A stretch of DNA of 64,000 nucleotides, taken from Methylocella tundrae. GTDB taxonomy: Bacteria; Pseudomonadota; Alphaproteobacteria; Rhizobiales; Beijerinckiaceae. This document shows positions 18,367 through 28,600 of the stretch, piece after piece. Position 1 is the stretch's first letter. Each line of letters starts with the position of its first letter. Made by a program: the position numbers and the translations under genes. The notes under the pieces were generated by a model. It made no database searches, was not told where the DNA came from, and saw only the letters and a list, made by a program, of their open reading frames with translations. Where the stretch lies: assembly GCF_901905185.1 (NCBI RefSeq), contig NZ_CABFMQ020000076.1:186001-250000 (forward strand), written 5' to 3'.

Positions 18367-19455
18367 ATGTTCGCTTATATCGCCCGCCGCCTTCTCCTGA
18401 TGATTCCGACTATTTTTGGAATCCTTCTCATTTCATTCGTCATCGTGCAATTTGCGCCGGGCGGACCCGTCGAGCGCATCCTCGCTCAATTGCAGGGCAC
18501 AGACACTGGCGCGACGGCCCATTTCGGCGGCGGCGGCGAGATCGGAGCGGGCAACACGGGGGATTTCGGCTCGAAATATCGCGGCGCGCAGGGCCTTGAT
18601 CCGAAATTCATCGCCGAACTCGAAAAGCAGTTCGGCTTCGACAAGCCGGCCTATGAGCGCTTTTTCCTGATGATCAAAAATTATGCGACCTTCCAGTTCG
18701 GGCGCTCTTATTTTCGCGACGTGCCGGTGTTGCAGCTGATCAAGGAGAAGCTCCCGGTTTCAATCTCGCTCGGGCTGTGGATGACGCTGCTTTCTTACGC
18801 GATCTCGATTCCGCTTGGCATCAAGAAGGCGGTCAGCGATGGCTCGCGCTTCGATATCTGGACCTCGGCGGTCATCATCACCGGCTACGCCATCCCGAGT
18901 TTTCTGTTCGCGATCCTGCTTATCGTGCTGTTTTGCGGCGGCTCCTTCTGGCAGATTTTTCCGCTGCGGGGCCTCACGTCCGAGAATTTCGATCAGCTTT
19001 CGCTGCCCGGCAAGGTGGCCGATTATTTGTGGCATATCACGCTGCCGGTGACGTCGATGACTTTGGGGGCCTTCGCGACCTCGACATTTCTGACCAAGAA
19101 TTCCTTTCTCGATGAGATCCGCAAGCAATATGTGCTGACCGCCCGCATGAAGGGATTGAGCGAGCGCCGCGTGCTCTACGGCCATGTCTTTCGCAACGCC
19201 ATGATGATCGTGGTCGCTGGCTTTCCGGGCGCCTTCATCGCCGCCTTTCTTGGCGGCTCGCTCTTGATTGAAACGATCTTCTCCCTCGACGGGCTTGGCC
19301 TGCTATCGTTCGAATCTATCGTCAATCGTGATTATCCGGTTGTTTTTGCTAATCTTTACATCATGGCGCTGCTGGGGCTCGTGGTCAATTTGCTGGCGGA
19401 TTTGACCTATATGTGGATCGATCCGCGCATCGATTTTTCCACGCGGGAGGTCTAG
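18367..19455 (+). CDS. yejB: Peptide ABC transporter permease YejB
   Basis: Inner-membrane permease of 362 aa, near E. coli YejB (364 aa). The N-terminal segment 'FAYIARRLLLMIPTIFGILL' is the standard DppB-type start. A periplasmic loop of about 110 residues follows, then five further membrane helices. The EAA loop that docks on the ATPase is visible as 'YVLTARMKGLSERRVLYGHVF' near residue 255, shown here in part only. Nine bases separate it from yejA and three from yejE, so the genes are translated together. Confidence 0.93.
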   Translation: MFAYIARRLLLMIPTIFGILLISFVIVQFAPGGPVERILAQLQGTDTGATAHFGGGGEIGAGNTGDFGSKYRGAQGLDPKFIAELEKQFGFDKPAYERFFLMIKNYATFQFGRSYFRDVPVLQLIKEKLPVSISLGLWMTLLSYAISIPLGIKKAVSDGSRFDIWTSAVIITGYAIPSFLFAILLIVLFCGGSFWQIFPLRGLTSENFDQLSLPGKVADYLWHITLPVTSMTLGAFATSTFLTKNSFLDEIRKQYVLTARMKGLSERRVLYGHVFRNAMMIVVAGFPGAFIAAFLGGSLLIETIFSLDGLGLLSFESIVNRDYPVVFANLYIMALLGLVVNLLADLTYMWIDPRIDFSTREV

Positions 19456-19458
19456 CCC

Positions 19459-20619
19459 GTGAACGCCCCCGCTCTGGAGACGGCATTGAAGCCGGCGGCG
19501 CCGCCAAGGCGCGGGCTTGGCCTCAGCCCGATCAATCAGCGCCGGCTCTCCAATTTCAAAGCGCATAAGCGCGGATACTGGTCGTTCTGGGTCTTTACTG
19601 TCTTGTTCGTTCTCTCGCTCTTCGCCGAGTTCATCGCCAACGACCGGCCGATTCTCGTCGTTTACAAAGGCGAAATGCTGTTTCCGATCTTCCGCGACTA
19701 TCCGGAGGAGAAATTCGGCGGCTTTCTCGCCCGTACCGATTATCGGGACGAGGTGATCGCCAAGGAAATCGACGCGAACGGCTTCATGGTCTGGCCGCCG
19801 ATCCATTTTTCCTATCGCACCATCAACCGGCAATTGCCGACGCCCGCGCCTTCGCCGCCGACATGGATGCTGAGCAAGGCGCAATGCACCGCCGCGGCCA
19901 AACGTTTCAATAAATCGGACCCCGATGGCGGTTGCCGCGCCATAGAATGGAACTGGCTCGGCACCGACGATCAGGGGCGCGACGTCCTCGCGAGACTGAT
20001 CTATGGGTTCCGGCTCTCGCTTCTGTTCGGCCTGACTCTGGCGGGCGTTTCATCGGTGATCGGCATTGCCGCGGGCGCGGTGCAAGGCTATTTCGGCGGC
20101 TGGACCGATCTCGTGTTTCAGCGCTTCATCGAAATCTGGTCGTCGCTGCCGCATCTTTACCTTTTGATCATCATCTCCTCGATCATCACGCCGAGCTTCT
20201 TTGTTCTGCTCGGCATTTTGCTGCTTTTTTCCTGGGTCAATCTCGTTCACGTCGTGCGCGCCGAATGCCTGCGCACGCGCAATTTTGAATATGTCAACGC
20301 GGCCCGCGCGCTGGGGCTCGGCAACGCCGCCATCATCTGGAAACATGTGCTCCCCAACGCCACGGTCGCGACGCTGACCTTTCTGCCTTTCGTTCTCAAT
20401 GGTTCGATCACAACCCTGACGGCGCTGGACTTTCTAGGCTTCGGGCTGCCGCCCGGCTCGCCCTCGCTCGGCGAACTTCTGCTGCAGGGCAAATCGAACC
20501 TGCAGGCGCCCTGGCTAGGCCTCACCGGCTTCATCGTCATCGCCGCCATGCTCTCGCTTCTTGTGTTCATCGGCGAGGCGGTGCGCGACGCTTTCGACCC
20601 GAGAAAGACGCTCCACTAG
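19459..20619 (+). CDS. yejE: Peptide ABC transporter permease YejE
   Basis: Second inner-membrane permease of the peptide importer, 386 aa. It has an N-terminal OppC-type domain ('NFKAHKRGYWSFWVF') and a long periplasmic region (about 60-165) with 'WPPIHFSYRTINRQLPTPAP'. Six helices include 'LGTDDQGRDVLARLIYGFRL' and the EAA loop 'NFEYVNAARALGLGNAAII'. It starts at GTG with GGGAGG eight bases upstream. It is longer than E. coli YejE (341 aa), mainly at the N-terminus. In the usual operon yejF comes next; here two unrelated genes intervene. Confidence 0.93.
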   Translation: MNAPALETALKPAAPPRRGLGLSPINQRRLSNFKAHKRGYWSFWVFTVLFVLSLFAEFIANDRPILVVYKGEMLFPIFRDYPEEKFGGFLARTDYRDEVIAKEIDANGFMVWPPIHFSYRTINRQLPTPAPSPPTWMLSKAQCTAAAKRFNKSDPDGGCRAIEWNWLGTDDQGRDVLARLIYGFRLSLLFGLTLAGVSSVIGIAAGAVQGYFGGWTDLVFQRFIEIWSSLPHLYLLIIISSIITPSFFVLLGILLLFSWVNLVHVVRAECLRTRNFEYVNAARALGLGNAAIIWKHVLPNATVATLTFLPFVLNGSITTLTALDFLGFGLPPGSPSLGELLLQGKSNLQAPWLGLTGFIVIAAMLSLLVFIGEAVRDAFDPRKTLH

Positions 20620-20688
20620 GCGCTGCACAAGACGCTTCAGATGAGCGCGCATTTGTGACAGACTGCATGCGGATCGGAGGAAATGGCC

Positions 20689-21072
20689 ATGCCATTGCGT
20701 TCGCAGCTGTTCCGCGACGACGCCCGGCTGCAAGGCTGCCTCGTCGAAGATCGATGGCATGTGACGCCGGGTAGCGCGGGCGATTATGTGCACAGAATAC
20801 AGGTCGCGCTCATGGAGCTTGACGGGCTGCGCATAGACGCGGGGGAACTTGCGGCGAAGCGATACGGGACGTCGACGGCGGCGGCGGTGCTTCAGTTCAA
20901 ACAGAACCGCGATATCGTCAATCGCTCCTATCAGACGCAAGCCGATGACATAGTCGGGAAGATGACCATCGCCGCGCTCGACGAAGAAATGCTGGAAGCC
21001 GAGCGATCGAGAACGATTACGTCGGAAACCCATATTTGTTCATTTGATCAGAAATCAGACTTCGAGGTTTAA
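20689..21072 (+). CDS. Peptidoglycan-binding-like protein inside yej operon
   Basis: A 127-aa protein with the pattern of a peptidoglycan-binding domain (PGBD fold). It shows 'TPGSAGDYVHRIQVALMELD' near residues 25-45, then 'YGTSTAAAVLQFKQNR' and 'DDIVGKMTIAALDEEM'. These resemble the 'G-V-LQ-L...YG..T..AV..FQ' repeat, with a second 'VG..T...LD' half. There is no signal peptide or membrane segment. GGAGG at 20676-20680 sits eight bases before the ATG at 20689 and only two before an in-frame ATG at 20683, so I use 20689. It lies between yejE and the protease-like gene, on the same strand. Role unknown; it probably acts with the next gene. Confidence 0.7.
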   Translation: MPLRSQLFRDDARLQGCLVEDRWHVTPGSAGDYVHRIQVALMELDGLRIDAGELAAKRYGTSTAAAVLQFKQNRDIVNRSYQTQADDIVGKMTIAALDEEMLEAERSRTITSETHICSFDQKSDFEV

Positions 21073-21102
21073 GCAATCGAGGTCAGCGGGGGCTGGAGCG
21101 CT

Positions 21103-21735
21103 ATGCCGACACCGTGGTCCGCGCCGATCAAGGCGGCGAAGCAACTTTCGATATTCCCGACCTCAAAAGTCACTGGCGGGCCGTGGAAGGCGGTCTTCAC
21201 CAAAGCGCTGGCCGAGTTCAATGCGCTTTCCGCCAAGCACTCGCTTGGGGTCACATTCGCCATCGCTTCGAGCGCGCCGGACCCAAGCGGCGTCGGCGGC
21301 GCGGACGTCCAGTTCGACACCATCAACGGAACCGCGAACTTCACATGTTTCAATCAGGCTTTTTCGGACAAGCTGAGTGGAAACGCTATGGAGGGGCACA
21401 CCAAGGTCATTTCGCAAGTTTTCGGCTCCACGAAATCGATCGCAAAGGCTTTCATCTTCGTGCCTGCAACGCCGAGAGTCGGCGCGGCTAGCAGCCGCGT
21501 GGTAGGCGATCCCGTGAAGCTTGTCATTGCAACGCATGAAATGATTCACGCCTGTGGGCTGGATAATTCCGAACACACGGCGCTCAAGGATGCGGATCTA
21601 TTCTTTGACGTCCCGTCCTTGCGCGATAAGGTTCACCCGGCAGATGATAGGATTGCCGTCGGCAACCCGATTGTAGAAATGCCGCCGCTTTTTCTCTCCG
21701 CCCCGACGATCAAGCTGATACAGACCAACTGGTAA
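21103..21735 (+). CDS. Putative zinc metalloprotease inside yej operon
   Basis: A 210-aa protein with a zincin active-site motif, 'THEMIHACGLDNSEH' (about residues 146-160). The HEXXH gives two zinc-binding His and a catalytic Glu. A further His follows 13 residues after the first, three later than in the classical metzincin HEXXHXXGXXH. Upstream, 'ADVQFDTINGTANFTC' resembles the beta-strand edge of small metalloproteases. No signal peptide, transmembrane helix or prodomain is evident. It starts 30 bases after the peptidoglycan-binding-like gene and ends 14 bases before yejF, so it is part of the peptide transporter operon. It may cleave an imported peptide or a cell-wall-linked target; this is inference. 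Confidence 0.7.
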   Translation: MPTPWSAPIKAAKQLSIFPTSKVTGGPWKAVFTKALAEFNALSAKHSLGVTFAIASSAPDPSGVGGADVQFDTINGTANFTCFNQAFSDKLSGNAMEGHTKVISQVFGSTKSIAKAFIFVPATPRVGAASSRVVGDPVKLVIATHEMIHACGLDNSEHTALKDADLFFDVPSLRDKVHPADDRIAVGNPIVEMPPLFLSAPTIKLIQTNW

Positions 21736-21749
21736 ATCACTTGCCCGAA

Positions 21750-23372
21750 ATGAACCTGGCCGGCCGCCCGCTGCTCGACGTCCGCGATCTCTCTGTTTCG
21801 TTCAACCCCTCCGCCGTGGAAGCGCCCGCCGTTGCTGGCGTGTCCTTTACCGTTGATCGCGGCCGCACGCTGGCGCTCGTCGGCGAATCCGGCTCCGGCA
21901 AATCGGTCACCGCGCTGTCCCTCGTGCGTCTGTTGCCGCCTGGAATTGCCCCGCTTGGAAAGGCTGTCTTTGAGGGTGAGGATCTGCTGACGGTCAGCGA
22001 GGAGCGTCTTCGCGCGATCCGGGGCGCCAAGATCACCATGGTGTTCCAGGAGCCGATGACCTCGCTCAATCCGCTCCATACGATCGAAAAGCAGATCAGC
22101 GAAATCCTCGAGCTGCATGGCGCGCGCGGCGCGGAAAAAATTCGGGCGCGCATCATCGAGCTTCTCGAGGAGGTCGGGATTCCAGACCCGGCGGAGCGGC
22201 TCGGCGCCTATCCGCATCAATTGTCGGGCGGCCAGCGCCAGCGCGTCATGATCGCGATGGCTCTCGCCAACCGGCCGGATCTCTTCATCGCCGACGAGCC
22301 GACGACGGCGCTCGACGTCACAGTTCAGGCCCAGATCCTGGATCTCCTGAAGCGCCTGCAAGAGCGGTACGGCATGGCGATGCTGTTCATCACCCATGAC
22401 CTCAACATTGTGCGCAAAATCGCCGACGACGTCGCAGTCATGCAGAAGGGCCGGATCGTCGAGGCGGGTCCCGTCGCCAGCATTTTCGCAGCGCCCAGCC
22501 ATCCTTACACAAAGGCGCTGCTCGCCGCCGAGCCGAAGGGCATGCCGCCCGCGATGAACGCAGAGGCGAAGCCCATTATCAGCTGCGAGAATATCCGCGT
22601 CTGGTTTCCGATCAAACGCGGCTTCTTTCGCCGCACCGTCGGCTTCGTCAAGGCCGTTGACGACGTCAGCGTGACCGTCCGCGAGGGCGAGACGGTCGGT
22701 GTCGTCGGCGAATCAGGGTCCGGGAAAACAACGCTCGGCCTCGCGCTTTTGCGGCTTATTCGCTCCGAAGGCGAAATCGTCTTCCTCGGCCAGCGCACGG
22801 ACGAACTCCGGTTCAAAGAGCTGCGCCCGCTGCGGCGCGATATGCAGATCGTCTTTCAGGACCCCTACGGCTCGCTCTCGCCAAGGCTTTCGGTCGCCGA
22901 CATTGTGGCCGAAGGGCTTGGCGTGCAGCAGAAGGCGCTCTCGGCTTCGCAAAAGCGCGAGATCGTGGCGCGCGCGCTCTATGATACGGGCCTCGATCCG
23001 GCGGCGATGGATCGCTACCCGCATGAATTTTCGGGCGGCCAGCGCCAGCGGGTCGCCATTGCCCGGGCGATGGTCCTCGAGCCCAAATTCATCGTGCTCG
23101 ACGAGCCGACCTCCGCGCTCGACATGTCGGTCCAGGCGCAGATCGTCGATCTCCTGCGCGATCTGCAGAAGCGCCGGGGGCTCGCGTTTCTTTTCATCAG
23201 CCATGATTTGCGCGTCGTTCGCGCGCTGGCGAGCGAGATCATCGTCATGCGGCACGGAAAGGTCGTCGAGAAGGGCCCGGCGGCCGAACTGCTGAACCAT
23301 CCCAAAAGCGATTATACGCGCGCTCTTTTCGCCGCCGCCTTCGATATCAAGGTCGAGGCCGGAGCGGCTTAA
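21750..23372 (+). CDS. yejF: Peptide ABC transporter ATP-binding protein YejF
   Basis: Cytosolic ATPase of the peptide importer, 540 aa, with two fused nucleotide-binding domains as in E. coli YejF. Each half has a Walker A ('GESGSGKSV' near 49 and 'GESGSGKTT' near 323), an ABC signature ('LSGGQRQRV' and 'FSGGQRQRV') and a Walker B with the catalytic Glu ('LFIADEPT' and 'FIVLDEPT'). Each half ends with the oligopeptide-type 'HPYTKAL' or 'SDYTRAL' motif. I start at the ATG at 21750 rather than a TTG three codons earlier. No clear ribosome binding site is seen, so it may depend on coupling with the protease-like gene. Confidence 0.93.
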   Translation: MNLAGRPLLDVRDLSVSFNPSAVEAPAVAGVSFTVDRGRTLALVGESGSGKSVTALSLVRLLPPGIAPLGKAVFEGEDLLTVSEERLRAIRGAKITMVFQEPMTSLNPLHTIEKQISEILELHGARGAEKIRARIIELLEEVGIPDPAERLGAYPHQLSGGQRQRVMIAMALANRPDLFIADEPTTALDVTVQAQILDLLKRLQERYGMAMLFITHDLNIVRKIADDVAVMQKGRIVEAGPVASIFAAPSHPYTKALLAAEPKGMPPAMNAEAKPIISCENIRVWFPIKRGFFRRTVGFVKAVDDVSVTVREGETVGVVGESGSGKTTLGLALLRLIRSEGEIVFLGQRTDELRFKELRPLRRDMQIVFQDPYGSLSPRLSVADIVAEGLGVQQKALSASQKREIVARALYDTGLDPAAMDRYPHEFSGGQRQRVAIARAMVLEPKFIVLDEPTSALDMSVQAQIVDLLRDLQKRRGLAFLFISHDLRVVRALASEIIVMRHGKVVEKGPAAELLNHPKSDYTRALFAAAFDIKVEAGAA

Positions 23373-23382
23373 CGCATAATGC

Positions 23383-23573
23383 CGAAAAGTCGCCGACTTT
23401 TCGAACCCACATCATACGTTAAACAGAGGCTTAAAGGGCGGAATCGGATTGCGCTCACGCATTCTGCCTTCGAGCATATTCCGATCAGATCGGTTCGATC
23501 TGATCGACAAGGATATGCTCAAGTTTTTGAATCTGGAGCGATTTCTGATCGATCGAATGATTCCATTCGATCG
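23383..23573. repeat. Cluster of three hairpins after yejF
   Basis: Three strong inverted repeats in non-coding DNA. The first (23383-23403) pairs CGAAAAGTCG with CGACTTTTCG. The second (23472-23520) has an inner 10-bp stem GATCAGATCG/CGATCTGATC and an outer 8-bp stem GAGCATAT/ATATGCTC. The third (23550-23573) pairs CGATCGAATG with CATTCGATCG around a 4-base loop. Similar GATCGAAT-type palindromes ending in GGAAAGCGCTCTAG recur between genes in Rhizobiales genomes, so this may be a dispersed REP-like element. It could also stop yej transcription. Confidence 0.6.
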
Positions 23574-23772
23574 GAAAGCGCTCTAGCCCGGCGTTTATCG
23601 TTAACATTTCCTAAAAAATATCGCGCGCGCCCGGCGATAGGCCAAGCTTGGCCGTAACTTCGCCACTGTTGGTCAGCACTACTAATCATAGTCGAATGAA
23701 GACACAGCGCTCGTCATGCAACGATTTCTTGAATGAGGCGTTGCCTCTGCGAAGATCCGTCCAGTTGAGGAG

Positions 23773-25332
23773 ATGTTCGCGCTCATGGTTAACCTCGACC
23801 TCCTTTATAAGCCGGTGTCCCTAAAGCCTGACCGGTCAAATGGTCGACTGATTGTTGTCTCCAATCGTGTCCCTGTTCCTACCGCTTCCGGCGCGCCCGC
23901 GGCCGGAGGGCTCGCCGTCGCTCTCCAATCCGCCCTGAGGAGCAAAGGCGGCATCTGGTTCGGCTGGTCGGGCAAAGCCTCTCAGGAGGCCGACCGGGAG
24001 CCTCAGTTGCGCACGCTGGGTTCGATCAGCTTCGCCGTTTGCGACCTGACGCGCCGCGATATAGAGGAATACTATCACGGCTTCGCCAATCAGGCGCTAT
24101 GGCCCATCTGTCACTACCGGCTGGACCTGGCGCGTCTGTCGGAGCGCGACGCCGCGGGCTATTTCCGCGTCAATGAATTTTTTGCGCGCCGTCTCGCAAA
24201 AATGCTGCGCCCCGACGACGTCATCTGGATTCATGATTATCATTTCATTCCGATGGCAGCCTTTCTGCGCCAGCTCGGGGTTCAGAACCGCATCGGCTAT
24301 TTCCATCATATTCCCTGGCCTTCGCCGGACACGGCTTCGGCTATGCCGCATTATGATCGCATCCTGCGCTCGTTCAGTTCCTATGACGTCGTGGGATTCC
24401 AGACAGAGCCGGACGCGGATAATTTTCGCGATTGCCTGATTGAATCTGGCGCCGGACGCGCCGTCGACGGCAACTGGTGCGAAGCTTACGGCCGCAAATT
24501 CCAGGTCGACGCCTTTCCGATCAGCATAGACGCGGAGGCTTTTGCGCTGGAGGCGCGTCTTGCCGAACGCAATACGCTGGTCAAGAGGATGCGCGCGAGC
24601 CTTGAGGGCCGAGCCATGATCATCGGCGTCGACAGGCTTGATTATTCGAAGGGAATCAAGCACCGGATCGAGGCTTTCGGCGCTTTCCTGGAGCGATATC
24701 CGGAGGCCGCGAAAGCCCGCGTCACCATGCTTCAGATCACGCCGAAGTCACGCTCCGAAGTTCCTGAATACGCCAATATTCAGAACGAGGTCGCGGAGGA
24801 GGTGGGCCATCTTAACGGCAAATTGGGCGATATAGACTGGACGCCGCTGCGCTACATCAACAAGACGATGAGCCAATCGGCCTTGGCGGGACTTTATCGA
24901 ATGGCCCGGGTTGGCCTTGTGACGCCGCTGCGCGATGGCATGAACCTCGTCGCGAAAGAATATGTCGCCGCGCAATCGCCGGATGATCCCGGCGTTCTCG
25001 TGCTGTCGCAATTCGCGGGCGCCGCGCGTGAACTCAAAAGCGCTTTGATCGTGAATCCCTACGACATTGGAGCGACCGCGGCCGCCATCGCCCGGGCGAT
25101 CGAGATGCCTCTCGAAGAGCGTCAGGACCGTTGGCGCGACATGATGGCGACGTTGCGCGACAACAGCATCGATCACTGGACAGCCAACTGCCTGCAGGCG
25201 ATCAGTGGCGAGAGCGAGGCGGATCTCGAGGGCTCGCTGCATCCGGCGGGCTCGATCATCCGCTCCGGCGCGATTGCTAAATCTGAGCCCTGGCTTGCGC
25301 CGTCCCCGATCTGGACAAGCCTCGGCTATTGA
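23773..25332 (+). CDS. otsA: Trehalose-6-phosphate synthase
   Basis: Glycosyltransferase family 20 enzyme of 519 aa that makes trehalose-6-phosphate from UDP-glucose and glucose-6-phosphate. Markers are '[12 protein letters not shown]' at the start, the N-terminal 'GGLAVAL' loop, '[19 protein letters not shown]', '[12 protein letters not shown]', '[16 protein letters not shown]', and the nucleotide-sugar site '[18 protein letters not shown]' near 385. It has about 40 residues more than E. coli OtsA. GAGGAG touches the ATG at 23773, so the in-frame ATG at 23785 is also possible. No otsB phosphatase gene is beside it. The TreS-maltokinase gene follows, giving a local trehalose block. Confidence 0.94.
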   Translation: MFALMVNLDLLYKPVSLKPDRSNGRLIVVSNRVPVPTASGAPAAGGLAVALQSALRSKGGIWFGWSGKASQEADREPQLRTLGSISFAVCDLTRRDIEEYYHGFANQALWPICHYRLDLARLSERDAAGYFRVNEFFARRLAKMLRPDDVIWIHDYHFIPMAAFLRQLGVQNRIGYFHHIPWPSPDTASAMPHYDRILRSFSSYDVVGFQTEPDADNFRDCLIESGAGRAVDGNWCEAYGRKFQVDAFPISIDAEAFALEARLAERNTLVKRMRASLEGRAMIIGVDRLDYSKGIKHRIEAFGAFLERYPEAAKARVTMLQITPKSRSEVPEYANIQNEVAEEVGHLNGKLGDIDWTPLRYINKTMSQSALAGLYRMARVGLVTPLRDGMNLVAKEYVAAQSPDDPGVLVLSQFAGAARELKSALIVNPYDIGATAAAIARAIEMPLEERQDRWRDMMATLRDNSIDHWTANCLQAISGESEADLEGSLHPAGSIIRSGAIAKSEPWLAPSPIWTSLGY

Positions 25333-25618
25333 CGTTTTCCAGCATGGCGCGGGGACGCCCGCGCGCCTATGACGACGCCTGGATGTTCCGGCGCCGCTGA
25401 AGGTCGGCCAGATCGACAAGGCTCAGCTTGACCCTGTCCGCTGCAAGACCGTTTACGCAAATTATCATTCCGATTTGATTTCAGACGTTGATTGAGCCCA
25501 TGCTTTAACGTCAGCTCGAAACCGCTCCGCGCTTGAGCCGGTCCGTTGAAGCGGCTAAAAAGCTACGGAAGTCCGAGCCGCGTCCGCTTGCCGTCATCTC
25601 CCCCAAGAGAGCATCATC

Positions 25619-28600
25619 ATGATCGATCGCAGCGATGTGCATTGGTATCGCGACGCCATTATCTACCAGCTGCACGTCAAATCGTTCTTTGATTGCAACA
25701 ATGACGGCATTGGCGATTTCAAGGGGCTCACGCAAAAGCTCGATTACGTCAAAGACATCGGCGCCAATGCGATCTGGTTGATGCCATTCTACCCTTCGCC
25801 GCTGCGCGACGACGGCTACGACATCTCGAACTATCGCGACATCAATCCGGCGTATGGCTCATTGCGGGATTTCAAGATCTTCGTTCGCGAGGCGCATGAT
25901 CGGGGATTGCGCGTCATCATCGAACTCGTCGTCAATCACACCTCCGATCAGCATCCCTGGTTCCAGCGCGCCCGCTTGGCGAAGCGTGGCTCCGCGGCGC
26001 GCAAGTTCTACGTCTGGGCTGACAATGATCAGGGCTACAAGGACGCTCCGATCATTTTCCTCGACATAGAAAAATCGAACTGGACTTATGACGAGATCGC
26101 GGGGGCCTATTACTGGCATCGCTTTTATTCGCATCAGCCGGACCTCAATTACGACAATCCGCGCGTGCTCGAAGCCGTTCTCGACGTAATGCGCTTCTGG
26201 CTCGATATGGGCGTCGACGGCTTGCGGCTCGACGCCATTCCCTATCTCGTGGAAAGGGAAGGCACGAGCTGCGAAAATCTTCCCGAGACGCATTCGATCA
26301 TCAAGAAGATCCGGGCCGCCGTCGACGCTGATTATCCAGATCGCATGCTGCTCGCCGAGGCCAATGTCTGGCCTGAGGAAGCGGCCGGCTATTTCGGCAA
26401 CGGCGATGAATGCCATATGGCGTTTCATTTCCCGCTGATGCCGCGCATCTACATGGCGTTGGCGCAGGAGGACCGCCATCCGATCACCGACATCATGCGC
26501 CAGACGCCGGAGCTTCCAGACGGTTCGCAATGGGCGATCTTCCTGCGCAACCATGACGAGATGACGCTCGCCATGGTGACCGATAAGGAGCGCGATTACC
26601 TTTGGTCCTTCTACGCCGCCGACCGGCGCGCGCGGATCAATCTCGGCATCCGCCGCCGTCTTGCGCCCTTGCTCGAAAACGACCGGCGCAAGATCGAACT
26701 TTTGAATTCGCTGCTGCTGTCCATGCCAGGCACGCCGGTCCTTTATTACGGCGATGAGATCGGCATGGGCGACAATATCTATCTCGGCGATCGCGATGGC
26801 GTGCGCACGCCGATGCAATGGTCCGTCGACCGCAACGGCGGTTTCAGCCGGGCCGATCCGGCCAAGCTTTTTCTGCCGGCCATTCAAGACCCGATCTACG
26901 GCTATAGCGCGGTCAATGTCGAGGCCCAGCTTGCGACGCAATCGAGCCTCTTGACCTGGATGCGCCGCCTCATCGCGGTGCGGCGCTCGAACCTCGCCTT
27001 TGGGCGCGGCGGTTTGCGCTTCCTCTATCCAGCCAACCGCAAGGTCCTTGCTTATCTGCGTGAGACGGAAGCCGAGCGGATTCTCTGCGTCGTCAACGTC
27101 TCTCGCGCGCCTCAGGCGGTCGAGCTCGACCTTGCCGAGTTCAAAGGCGCGGCGCCCGTCGAATTGACCGCCGGCAGTCAATTCCCGCAGATTGGCTCTG
27201 CGCCCTATGTTCTGACTTTGCCGTCCTATGGATTCTTCTGGTTCAGATTGGAGGCTGTGCTGGAGGAGGCGCCGGCCCCGCAGCCGGTTCCTGAACTTTT
27301 TACGCTGGTCGCCGTCGGCAAAATCGACAGCATCCTCTTGGGACGGGAACTCGTCGCTTTCGAGCGGAACGTCGCGCCCAAATTCTTGACCTCGCGGCGC
27401 TGGTTTTGCGGGCGAAATGTGCTGATCCCGAAGGTGTCGGTCAGAGATTTCGCGGTTCTTCGCAATGGCGGAGAGGAGCGCCGTTTTGTCCTGCCGCTTC
27501 TCGATGTTGTCGAGGGAGACGGCGCGATTGCAACCTACTTCACGCCTTTCGCGGCGGAGCGCGAGAGCGAACAGCTGACGGCCGCGTCCGTCGCCGTCGC
27601 CAAACTGCGTCGCGGCGCGCAGATGGGCGTGCTCTATGACGCCGACGCCTGCCCAGCATTTGGCGTCGCCATGCTGGCCGCCTTCCGGGAGGATCAAGCA
27701 GTGGCGACCACGAAAGGCGGAAAGGTCGTCTTCGCCGTCGCCGATCCGCACAACCCTGATCTCGCGATCGCAGCCGCCGAGATGCATCAGCTCGGCGTCG
27801 AACAGCATAATTCGACGCTGGTGCTCGACAATCTTCTGTCGCTGAAGATCTATCGCCGGTTGCAGACGGGCGAGAGTCCCGAAGTCGAGATCAAGCGTTT
27901 CCTCACCGAAGTCGCGAGCTTTCCCAACACGCCGCCCCTGCTTGGCGTCGTCGATTACGTCGATCCCCTCGGCGCGCGCATGACGCTCGCCACCTTGCAG
28001 CCCTTTGTGCGCTGCCAGGGGGACGCCTGGACCTGGACGCTCGAGGCGCTAAAACGCATTCTCGAGGCTTTGGCGATGGCGCCGCCGCAAACGGAGCAAA
28101 ACGATCAGGGGGAACCGGCCAGCTTTTCCACCTATGTGCCGCATATGCAGCGTCTTGGCCTGCGCACGGCCCAGATGCATCTGGCGCTGGCGACGCCGAC
28201 GGATGACCCTGCCTTCAAGGCCGAGGTTTTAACGCATGCCGACCTGCGCCATGGCGTCGCGAGGCTGAGAGAGGCCGCAAGGGGCGGCTTCGAGCGCTTT
28301 CAGGGGCTCGCCCGCCTCAGCGAAGCCGCGGGCCAGGAGGGCGGCCCCGACATTGAGAGGCTTATTGGCCGGCGCGATGAATGTTCCGCCCTCTTCAATA
28401 CGCTGGAGGAAGAGGAGCCACGCGGGGCGATCAAGATCCGCATCCATGGCGACTATCATCTCGGCCGGGCGCTCGTCGTCAAAGACGACGTCATCATCGT
28501 CGGCTTCGAAGGAGTCGCTGATGGCGGCGATCCACAGGCCAAAGCCTCGCCTCTGCGCGACGTCGCCTGCATGTTGCGCTCTTTTGCCTATGTCGCCGCC

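Noticed and set aside
25859..27808. Minus-strand open frame of 649 codons
   Set aside because: Antisense to the TreS-maltokinase gene; no recognisable domain or ribosome binding site.
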